DNA from: CAVPJC01 sp963705155
Lineage (GTDB): Bacteria; Chloroflexota; Anaerolineae; Anaerolineales; UBA4823
Length of the DNA: 64,000 nucleotides
NCBI GenBank assembly: GCA_963705155.1
Contig: CAVPJC010000012.1
Coordinates: 175,650-239,649, forward strand
Direction: 5' to 3'
A program made the position numbers and the translations under genes. Position 1 is the stretch's first letter. Every line of letters starts with the position of its first letter. A model generated the notes under the pieces. That model was not told the DNA's origin. It saw only the letters and a list, made by a program, of their open reading frames with translations, and made no database searches. Shown here piece by piece: positions 38,999 through 48,415 of this stretch.

Positions 38999-40066
38999 TT
39001 AACCATGTTTGGTGCTGCCACGCTCCAGGCCCACCAGCAGGCGGCGCAGATTATCCAGGTCTTCCAGGATCATGCCGGCGCCGCGCGCCACGCAGCTCAT
39101 CGGGTCTTCAGCGACCCACACGCGCACGCGCAGATCATCGGTCAGGCGTTTATCGAGAGCCTGCAGCAGAGCCCCGCCGCCCGCCAGGCAAATGCCGGTT
39201 TCCATCAGGTCGGCAATGATCTCAGGTGGGGCTTCATCCAGAGCGTCTTTGACCGTATCGATGATCGTCTGCACCGAGCTGGCGATGGCCTCGCGGATTT
39301 CGACCGAAGAGACCTCCACCGCTTCGGGCAGCCCGGTGATCAGGTTGCGCCCGCGCAGCAGCATGGTCTTCTCTTCGGGCAGGTGGTATGCTGAGCCAAT
39401 CGTCATTTTAGCCGTCTCGGCCATGCGCAGGCCGATCATCAGGTTGTATTTGTTGCGCATATATTGAACGATGTCTTCGTCCATTTCATCGCCGGCAACG
39501 CGCAGCGAGCGGGAGACCACCACGCCGCCCATCGACATCACCGCCACTTCAGACGTACCACCGCCGATGTCCACAATCATGCTGCCGCGGATTTCCGCCA
39601 CCGGCAGGCCTGCCCCCAGCGCCGCCGCCACCGGTTCTTCGATCAGGAACGTCTCCCGCGCTCCGGCCGACATGGCGGCGTCGTACACGGCGCGTTTTTC
39701 CACTTCGGTCACGCCGGAGGGAATGCCGATCACCACGCGCGGGCGCGGCACCGGCACGATGCTCTGCTCGTGGGCTTTGCCGATGAAGTAAGCCAGCATT
39801 TCCTCGGTGATCTCGAACTCAGAGATGACGCCGTCCCGCAGCGGGCGCACGGCGATGACGTTGGCAGGGGTGCGCCCCACCATCTCCTTGGCTTCGGCGC
39901 CTACCGCAAACGGTTTGCGGGTGCGTTTATCAATCGCCACCCACGAAGGCTCGTTGATGACGATGCCTTTGCCGCGCACGTTGACCAGAGTGTTGGCGGT
40001 GCCCAGATCGATGCCTATGTCGAGGGAGAAGAACCCCAACAACCAGTTGAGGGGATTGAACGCCAA
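38999..40066 (-). CDS. mreB: Rod shape-determining protein MreB (actin homologue)
   Basis: An intact 355-residue protein. Actin-fold phosphate loops are seen: IGIDLGTANTLV near the N terminus and VDIGGGTSEVAVMS in the middle. CLAGGGALLQALDKRL is the adenosine motif. The start is TTG 40066 with AAAGGAG seven bases upstream. An extended -10 promoter (40143-40150 region) lies before it. MreB filaments orient side-wall synthesis, so the host is expected to be rod-shaped or filamentous with peptidoglycan. Confidence 0.95.
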   Translation of the reverse strand: MAFNPLNWLLGFFSLDIGIDLGTANTLVNVRGKGIVINEPSWVAIDKRTRKPFAVGAEAKEMVGRTPANVIAVRPLRDGVISEFEITEEMLAYFIGKAHEQSIVPVPRPRVVIGIPSGVTEVEKRAVYDAAMSAGARETFLIEEPVAAALGAGLPVAEIRGSMIVDIGGGTSEVAVMSMGGVVVSRSLRVAGDEMDEDIVQYMRNKYNLMIGLRMAETAKMTIGSAYHLPEEKTMLLRGRNLITGLPEAVEVSSVEIREAIASSVQTIIDTVKDALDEAPPEIIADLMETGICLAGGGALLQALDKRLTDDLRVRVWVAEDPMSCVARGAGMILEDLDNLRRLLVGLERGSTKHG

Positions 40067-40142
40067 TGTCGGCTCCTTTGCGGCGCGTCGAGCAAATGAA
40101 TTTTAAAGGGCGGTTAAATCCCACCCGAAAATCCGTTTCGGA

Positions 40143-40151
40143 TTATACCAG
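40143..40151 (-). promoter_or_regulatory. Extended -10 promoter of the mre operon
   Basis: On the minus strand TGGTATAAT, a TGn-extended -10 box, lies 77 bases before the mreB start. The -35 region (TTTTAT) is weak, as allowed for extended -10 promoters. Confidence 0.55.
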
Positions 40152-40356
40152 AGAACGGGGAGAGCATAAAACGCGCCTGACGGGCGAAGCCATCCGCGGA
40201 TATTTCCCGAATATCCCCGCCCCATTCGGCATTCGCCGCCTTTCATTCGTGTGTGCACTGAAAAAAGGAGAGGAGTGAAAGGCTCATAATTGGCCCTCCT
40301 CAAAAACGGGAATTTTTATATAATCGAGCTAACCCCATCTCTTTCCGAGGTATAGG

Positions 40357-42014
40357 ATGTTCAAAAAGAACCCCCGAAGCAAACAACCCTTGCTCCTCAG
40401 TGACGTTCAAGATTTGCCTGCCCGCAACTTGAAGTACTTGGAAAACTCGTGGGCTGCAACCTTTCGTCGGGAAGTTTTCTTGCGAATTCCAGAAGATCGC
40501 TTTGCGGTGCTCTACGATCCCGACCCTTCGCGTCCCAATACACCGGTCAACATCCTGGTGGGGCTGAACGTTCTCAAAGAATGGCACAACTGGTCAGATG
40601 AAGAGATGTATGAGCATTACTTGTTTGACCTGCAAGTCCGCTATGCACTAGGGTGTGATGCCTTCGGCGAGGGGGATTTTGAGCTACGCACGATGTACAA
40701 TTTTCGCCATCGGGTGAGTGAGCATGCGCTCAAGACCGGAGAGAATTTGTTCCAGGTCGTGTTCGAAGAGATCAGCGATGAGCAGATCCAGAAGTGGAAC
40801 ATCAACACCAAGATCCAGCGCATGGATAGCACCCAGATCCTCAGCAACATCGCCGATCTCAGTCGCCTGGAACTGCTGGTCATGGTCATGCAGCGCTTGC
40901 ATCGTATCCTGAGTGAAGCCGAACAAGCTCAATATGCGCAGATCTTCCAGCCCTTTGTCAAAGAGAGTGCCGGGCAATACACCTACCGGATCAAGGGCAA
41001 AGAAGCGGTCTGGGAGCGCATTCAGCAGGTGGGGGCCGTGCTCTATCAAGTGTTGCAAACCCTGGCCAATGCCTATCAAGAGCATGCGGTCTACCAGGTG
41101 GCAGCACGGTTTTTTGAGGAGAACTTCAAGCTCGTCGAGACCCAGGTGCAGGCGAAAACCAACGCAGAAATTCAACGAGGGTGTTTGCAGTCCTTGGATG
41201 ATGTCGAAGCCGGTTTTCGGCGTAAAGGCCATCACACCTACAAGGGCTACGTGGCTAACGTGAGCGAAACGTGCGATCCGGGCAATCCGCTGCAACTCAT
41301 TACCCAGGTACAGGTGCAGTCCAATCCGACCAGTGACATCGAGCTCTTGGAACAAGCGCTGCCCGAGTTGAAATGGCGGATGGAACTCGAGCAGTTGGTG
41401 ACGGATGGAGCCTATCTGGCCCGACCGTCGATAAAGCGTTACGCACTCACCGGGTCGAACAGATTACCACCGGCTTGATCGGAGCCCTTCCTGTTCATCC
41501 AAATGGCCAGTTGTCCATGTCAGATTTCGAGATGGACATCGACCAGGAAGAGAACCTGGTGCAACTAACCTGTCCGGCAGGACAAGCCGCCCAGCTGGAT
41601 CTCCAGCCGAGTGGCAAGTCGTACCTCATCAAGTTCTGTGAGGCCGACTGCCAGGCCTGTTCCTTCTATCAAACTGGTCATTGTCCGGCTCACAAATACA
41701 AACGAAAGGAGACCTTCGGCTCAACTTGCCGAAAAGTTGTATTCTCTCCAGTATGCGCATCCATCGCTTCCGGGCTTGCAAAGCGGAAGCCCGAGCCCTA
41801 CGACCAGCCGCCGAAGCAACCATCTATCAAGTCAAGCATCAACTCAATCATGGAAAAAGCCGCGTCCGAGCGTATCGACCGCCGCGTCATCCTGTGCGCT
41901 GCGTTAGGCGCAAACTTACGCCGGATATTCCGGTATGAGCATGACAAGCAGCGAGGCAAAGATACCTCAAAGAAGAACAAGGAAGTTTTTTCTGCTCCTG
42001 TTTTTCGTTTCTAG
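40357..42014 (+). mobile_element. IS transposase, IS1182-like DDE family (frameshifted)
   Basis: A protein of about 540 residues in at least two shifts (near 41430 and between 41700 and 41900). The N terminus (NTPVNILVGLNVLKEWHNWS, ALGCDAFGEGDFELRTMYNF) and MDSTQILSNIADLSRLELLV are typical of IS1182/IS5-like transposases; VTDGAYLARPSIKRYALT carries the second Asp of the DDE triad. A Cys-rich stretch follows (CEADCQACSFYQTGHCPAH), and LRPAAEATIYQVKHQLNHGK carries the final Glu. It ends RRIFRYEHDKQRGKDTSKK. GC content is visibly lower than in mreB. I could not find terminal inverted repeats or a target duplication. A TATAAT lies at 40319-40324. Confidence 0.78.
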
Positions 42015-42545
42015 AAGTGTGGATCAGACCCTTGCAAGCAGCCTGGAACAGAAGGATGGCGGCGTTTTGTTACTAAAGCCTGTTCAGCGCCACATTCGTG
42101 GACGGCCCGCCTCCCCGGGGTCAATCTGTGTCCATCCCGCCGTATCTGTGTTCATCCGTGGATTCTTTTTCAAATTAATAGTACCAATCGGCCATCACCG
42201 CGCCGGTTCAATTGCCTGAAACATACGGTATAATTGCGTATCACAATCCAACAGGAGGTGCACGGCTCACATTTTGCAATCGCATTAAGGGAAGACAGCG
42301 CAAGGACCGGAGTATACCCCGGTTGACGAGGATGAGGGTTCCTGCCCGCAGGGGCAGGTTAACCGGACTGCCAACAGGCTGCCAGCCTGGGCGCCGGGAA
42401 AATCGAAAGATCAGCGGAAGCCCTCCGGGCCGTCCACGGCCCGCCATCTCTCCCTCCAACAGCACCCTGCCACAACGCCGTCCGGGCAACCGGGCGGACA
42501 AACCGGCCGGGAGTGGATGATTTCATCACTTTCTGGAGGGATTCC
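42015..42545 (+). promoter_or_regulatory. Spacer between the IS and glmS, with a promoter candidate
   Basis: These 531 bases hold no convincing gene. A TATAAT (42229-42234) could be the -10 of glmS, without a clear -35. The text TGTTCATCCGTGGATTCTT near 42150 is of the kind seen in dispersed non-coding repeats. GGAGG at 42534-42538 is the glmS ribosome binding site. I looked for the glmS ribozyme core and did not recognise it. Confidence 0.45.
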
Positions 42546-44388
42546 ATGTGTGGAATTGTTGGATATATTGGATCGCGTGACGCCACGCCCATCATCCTGA
42601 ACGGGCTGCGGCGCCTGGAGTATCGCGGCTACGATTCGGCCGGCCTGGCCGTGCTGCAGAACAGCCATATCGAAGTGCGCCGGGACGCCGGCAAGCTCTC
42701 CCGCCTCTCGGCGCTGGTGGATGAATTACCGGTGCACGGGCAGGTTGGCATCGGGCACACGCGCTGGGCCACCCACGGTGAGCCCAGCGCCCGCAACGCT
42801 CACCCCCACCTGGGCATGACCGGCGATGTGGTGGTGGTGCACAACGGCATCGTCGAGAACTTCCGCGAGCTGCGCGACGAGCTGCAGGCCGAAGGCGTGG
42901 TTTTCAAATCGGATACCGATACCGAAGTCATCGTCCACCTGGTGGAGCGCTATCTCTCCGCCGAGGCCGGCCTGGTGGAAGCCACCCGCCGGGCGCTGGC
43001 GCATCTCAAAGGCGCCCACGGTGTGGTGGTGCTTTCCTCGCGCGAGCCCGATAAAATGGTGGCAGCCCGCATCGGCAACGCCGGCGGCGTGGTGCTGGGG
43101 CTGGGCGAAGGCGAGAACTTCATCGCCTCCGATATGCCCGCCATCCTGGAGCACACCCGGCGGGTCATCTTCCTGGAGTCGCGCCAGATGGCCGTGGTCA
43201 CGCGCCAGGAGGTCAGCGTCTTCACCCTGGAAGGCGCACCGGTGACCGCCGAAGTGCACAGCGTGGCCTGGGACCCGGTGGCTGCCGAAAAGGGCGAATA
43301 CCGCCACTTCATGCAAAAAGAGATCCACGAGCAGGTGCGCTCGCTGACCGACACCATCGCCGGGCGGGTGGATTTCGAAGCCGGGCGCATCGACCTGCCC
43401 GAGCTGAACCTGACCCCCGAGCTGGCCCGCCGCCTGAAGAAGATCACCATCACCGCCTGCGGCACCGCCGCCCACGCCGGCATGGTGGGCAAGGTGCTGA
43501 TCGAGCACATCGCCCGCCTGCCCGTCGAGGTGGATATCGCCTCCGAGTTCCGCTACCGCGACCCGTTGGTCGATGAAGACAGCGCCGTGCTGGCGATCAG
43601 CCAGTCGGGCGAGACCGCCGACACGCTGGCGGCCATGGAAGAAGCCCGCCGCAAGGGCGCCACGCTGTGGTCGATCGTCAACGTCATCGGCTCGCAGGCC
43701 ATGCGCATTGCCGACGGCTACGTCTCCATGCAGACCGGCCCCGAGATCGGCGTGGCCTCCACCAAGGCCTACACCGCCCCGCTGGTCGACCTGTACATGC
43801 TGGCGATCCTGCTCGGCGATCTGCGCGGCGTGCTGGATGACGCCCGCCGCCGCAAGCTGGTCGACGACCTGCGCCTGATCCCCGATCTGGCCGGGCGCTG
43901 CCTGGACCGCGAAGCCGAAGTGGAGCAGCGTCGCGCGCGCCCTGCAGCACACCAGCCACTGCCTGTACCTGGGGCGCGGCATCAACATGCCCACCGCCTA
44001 TGAGGGCGCCCTCAAGCTCAAAGAGATTTCCTACATCCATGCCGAGGGCTACCCCGCCGGCGAGATGAAGCACGGCCCGATCGCCCTGATCGACCCGGCG
44101 ATGCCCGTGGTGGTCATCGCACCGCGCGACCCCTGGTACGACAAGATGTTCAGCCAGATCGAGCAGGCCAAGGCCCGCGGCGGCGTGGTGGTGGCCCTGG
44201 CGACCGAGGGCGACCCGACCATCGCCGGCGTCGCCGATCACGTGCTCTGGCTGCCCGATACCCCCTGGCTGCTCAGCCCGGTGACGGCGGTCATCCCGCT
44301 GCAGATGCTCGCCTACCACATCGCCGCCCTGCGCGGCCTGGATGTCGACCAGCCCCGCAACCTGGCAAAGAGCGTCACGGTGGAATAA
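42546..44388 (+). CDS. glmS: Glucosamine-fructose-6-phosphate aminotransferase (one frameshift)
   Basis: About 614 residues. MCGIVGYIGSRDATPII starts with the catalytic Cys2 of the class II glutamine amidotransferase domain; RRLEYRGYDSAG, HTRWATHGEPS and NGIVENF are its conserved parts. Two SIS sugar-isomerase domains follow: ITACGTAAHAG, ISQSGETADTLAA, GVASTKAYTAPL; after a one-base shift near 43925, YEGALKLKEISYIHAEGYPA and the ending DQPRNLAKSVTVE. It makes glucosamine-6-phosphate from fructose-6-phosphate and glutamine, the entry to UDP-GlcNAc and peptidoglycan. GGAGG precedes ATG 42546. Confidence 0.95.
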
Positions 44389-44924
44389 GAGAGAGGGGAA
44401 TTAGAAAAAGAGTATAGATAACCTAAATGGTGCACTTTTTTTGTGGAAATTAGAAAAGGAATTGGAAGCGAAAATATATTTTAATATTAATGAGCTAATG
44501 TTTAGAGAAATAAAAGGCCTCTTCTGTAGATAAAAGATGTTTTAAGATCGGTCGCTTGGATTTTTATCTAAAAAAAGTAGTTTTGAAAATATGTAAATAT
44601 TATTGTTTATATCATAGTAGTATGTAAGATTCAATTGAGTCTGAGTGTTCTATATTTGAGGAAATTATAAATCTCTTCTAATTTTTCTTTGCGTAAAGCT
44701 TCCTAGAGCTCTTGTTGCACAAAGATTCTACTGTTTCACGCATAGCTTGTATTATAGTGTAGGGATGTAAGCAGAGTTTATTGGAATTTATATAGATAAT
44801 TTTTGAGTTCGATCCACTTATTTCCTATATTAGGTAGTTCTACTAATAGGAAAAATATGAACTGCTTCTGATATTACAGAAGGAGAATAAATAAATTAGA
44901 TTGCTAACTTTGCTTTAGAGATAC
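44389..44924. other. Very AT-rich segment without a gene
   Basis: The base composition changes abruptly just after the glmS stop: the 60 bases from 44461 hold 15 G or C, against 45 in the 60 bases from 43921 within glmS. No frame longer than about 40 codons without stops looks protein-like. This is the left part of an AT-rich island that runs to 48415. Confidence 0.7.
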
Positions 44925-47900
44925 AGATTTCACTGTCGCTCTAATTTAGTGGCACGAAATGGAACAGCTTCATACGCTCATTATTTGCTTAATAGGTCGT
45001 GGTATAGATCAAGGTCATCTAAGACAATCGAATAGACAGCCTGAGAAAATAGAAATTTGGCTGGGATCTTTGGAAGTATTTTCCGTCTGGAACTGATATC
45101 TAAGGCGCTGACAGCAACATGGATCGCACGATGGTGGTCTTTATAATCGGCAGGATCTTATTGAATATAACTTACGATCCAATCGTAAGCTAAATCAGGG
45201 TGGATTTTCAATAGCGCGGAAAGGAAATACTCTGCTCTGCATCGAAGGACTACTGGCACATTGCGAATCAAAGTCTAAGGAATAGTTTTCTTTGGTAAGC
45301 TTATCCATTCTTTGTGCTGCCGCAAAAGAAATTTTTTTATCTGGGCTTGTCAACAATTGCTTGATGATTTGTTCAATTAAAATCTCATTTCGTATACACA
45401 ATGTCTCAACTAATCTAGAGAAACAGATATCAAATACATGATTTCGTCTACAAGATCAATCGGTGGGTCTGATTGTTTCAATACTGTCACAATTGCCGCT
45501 GCTTGAAGAGTATTTCTAGAAAGACAATAAAGGATTAATTCGTTATCCACCCTGATTCAAGATCCACAGCCGTTCTCTCAAGAAATGGAGATACCATTTC
45601 AGACGAACAGTTAGATAGAATTATAGATCTTGCACAATCTTTAGGGGAATAGACTAATTTGGACAAATCTGTCAACAAATAATTTGTCCATAGTAGACAG
45701 TTCTGTTCTGCTACTATTGCTTCTCCTTCAATCCACAAAATCTTATAGATAATGGCTTAAGTATCTTTAATACTACATTTTGTTGCTAATGCGTAAACAT
45801 GCTTTCTATCTTCTTCCTCATGATCTAGCCATTCCACTTTTGGTGCTACCGGATACAGAATTTCAAAATCCCGATCAACATCAGACCGAAGATCGCATAT
45901 CGAAAGCAATGGAGAATAGATTGATCCAATGGAGAAGCCCAGAGTGACCTGGGAGAACACACTATATCGACGAGTATTGATAGGCAAATGAGCGCATAAA
46001 TACGCGGATGTCATCCTGTACGGCAATTCCCATTCTTTCCGGAAACGCCCATTCCCTGGCAATATCTCTGAGAGCTGCCCTTCGATATCGAGAGACAATT
46101 TGATTGTTTCAATGATGAGAGCACTGTTCTAGAGAGGATATTCATCTCTGGTAATAACAAATAACAGTTTCGCAATGTCACTTATTACTGACATGGATCG
46201 GTAGTGATATCTACACATAATGGTGAAAACGAGGTTTTTATAGCTTGGAATTCAGACTGTAGGATCATTACAAGAATGAGAGAGTTTTTGGCTATTTTTA
46301 TCAATATCAGGCGATTTCTAATGGTGGAATCTTTTAAGGGCATACGGATTTGATATAGTCACAGACGATACGCATAGGATTTTCTGGTGTAGAATGTAGT
46401 GGTAGAATATCATTTATCGCTGCACTGAATAATAAGGGCAGAGAATCCTCGGAAATATGGTGAAGGAATGGCAAAGCAATTGTTCTAACTAATACAGGAT
46501 GATGACTTAGCACCCATCGTGCTTTTATCTGGTCACTGCCATGCGAAGTTCACCCAAGCCTCATACGAACAGACTTTTCAAGTAGATCGATTAACGTTCT
46601 TTAGGTATTCTTGCCCCAGACTAATATGCGGCAATCAATTCAAGAACAGTTTGTTCGAGATCGAGAGATTCTGGATGAGAAGTTCACTTGGCAAGGAAGC
46701 GAGTCCGTGAAAAAACACGTTTCGAATTAACACCTGGCGTAATGCCTTCGGCTGTGCAGAAGATACGTCTCCACAATTTCTCAAAAAACTCCACTGGCAT
46801 TAAGTTCAGTTACAATCTCCTTTACGTCAATGGTATTCATCTAGAGGTTATTAGTTACATCATCAAGATCTATCCAGCTACGCCCCGATGGAGAATGCAG
46901 CCAAGACGTAGAGCGTTCCTCTGCCACCGGATCGCCCAAGGTACGTCAGAATAGATTCTGTTAGTGCCTCTCCCTTATAAACTTCCAGAACATCGCTAAT
47001 CAAACATAGATGAGATAAGAGAGCTGCTAATACGGCGCGCCCCTTAGATTGGCTTACAGCTCTCTGAGAAGCTCAATCGGTCCAACGATCTCTCAGGTCT
47101 TTAATAACACTAACGATCTGGTCACGTGTAAGCAGCTACACATGCAGAACGAAGATGTACCAGATTTAACGCTTGCCTGAGTACAGATTATTCGATATGA
47201 CAGCAACTTGCTAAGATGTCAAATTTAACACTAAGTTCATGCCGAAGTTGTCTAAAGCTCGGAAATTAAGGAAAGCTGCGCTCAAGCATCGTCTACGATC
47301 AGAGTGACGAGTTGATACACACGGATATCAGATGCAATCTGTTCCAGATCGGTATAGACGATGAAATAGCGCTTCCCATCTGAAGCATATTTCATTAGAA
47401 GAAACGTTTTGCCGCAGCTAGGTTGCTAGACGATTTACGGTCACCTGAAGTTGAAAGCAGCTAATTCATTAATGCATCTCTACTAATCAGAATATTGTTA
47501 AAGACCAGGCGTTCGGATTTTGGAAACTCAGAAAAGGAAGCTGTCCTCTCGGACAGATAGAGAAGCTCTCGGCACCAATCAGGTCGGTGATATAAACGAT
47601 TGGCGATATCTTCCAGTGAATGTACATAGACGAGTGTGAACCACATTTTTTGAGACGCTCCATAAAGATTTCGTGTTCGAGTTGGGGTCAAATGTTGAGA
47701 TGTAGCGAGTAAGACCTTTCGCCTTTTGCGTCCTTCTGCCAGATAGGATTTTAAATTCCTGGTAAGATTTCTAATTACATCTTCACCGGTTGTGACAACT
47801 AATGGAAAAGGCTCTCCCTCCCCATCGCCGATGGCTCCATCCATCCCGGCATCGTAGCCTCAGGGAACAGGAACTAAAGATGGGTAGACATCGATGAGCA

Positions 47901-47988
47901 AATCATATACGCAGTCTACGAACTGGCCAAGGTCTCAATGCTGAAGAAGGCTCTTGATAATCTCTTGAAAAAATGGATCCTTACGCAT
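44925..47988 (-). pseudogene. Degraded nuclease-domain/STAND NTPase gene in an AT-rich island
   Basis: Read on the minus strand from ATG 47988, the frame gives MRKDPFFQEIIKSLLQ, then (past TGA stops) CVYDLLIDVYPSLVPVP, GYDAGMDGAIGDGEGEPFPL, RKVLLATSQHLTPTRTRNLY and DIANRLYHRPDWCRELLYLS. This resembles the REase-like N-terminal domain (G-x-D-x-G-x-DG) found on bacterial STAND ATPases. Farther on come a Walker A-like PSCGKTFLLMKYA, then IVYTDLEQ and LVTLIVDDA (Walker B-like). HEAT-like or helical C-terminal pieces continue to about 44925 (HPDLAYDWIVSYIQ, RRKILPKIPAKFLFSQAVYS). At least ten stops or shifts interrupt it, so I call it a pseudogene, or a badly sequenced foreign gene. Confidence 0.65.
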
Positions 47989-48415
47989 TTCTTTTGTTCG
48001 GATTTGTACACATCATGAAGTTGGACGATTTGTACAATCACCTTTCATACAAGGTCATAGGCTCTGACAAGTAGTTGAGATGTTTAGGGTTATACCTGCT
48101 AACTTCCTCTTTAAAGGATGAAAACAACCTTATCATTCTTATATCTAGTCTAGACTGCCATCTTGTTGATATAGAGGTTAAAACGCATGAATTTGTGAAG
48201 ATTTTTCCTGAAAATCTATCACCGGATGATCTATTCTCTTTACAAACTAAAGATTAATCCTTTGGTACACTTTCTTATAGAAATCGCGTATGGAATTATA
48301 GGCCATAGATATCAGGTAAAAAAAGGTAAAGGGACAGTGTGGTTAAGTGTGGGTAACGAGTATTTTCACCAAAAACGTAATAGGATTTTAGGCAACGAAA
48401 GAATATATCCACATA
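47989..48415. other. AT-rich right end of the island
   Basis: No recognised gene. A plus-strand frame at 48075-48257 (60 codons, ending FPENLSPDDLFSLQTKD) is open but has no ribosome binding site and matches nothing I know. The AT-rich sequence stops abruptly at the 3' end of the NACHT-WD40 gene. Confidence 0.5.

Noticed and set aside
40290..42040. Terminal inverted repeats of the IS
   Set aside because: Only short A-rich similarity (AAAAACGGGA versus AAAAACAGGA) was seen near the ends, too weak to define borders.
42015..42545. glmS ribozyme before glmS
   Set aside because: The conserved catalytic core could not be recognised by eye; a covariance-model search (RF00234) would settle it.
42726..43994. 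A 422-codon minus-strand open frame inside glmS
   Set aside because: glmS has unmistakable active-site motifs in the plus frame; the antisense frame is His/Gly/Ala-rich noise.
48075..48257. A 60-codon plus-strand gene in the AT-rich island
   Set aside because: No ribosome binding site, no recognised motif, and open frames of this length are unremarkable there; kept only as a note.
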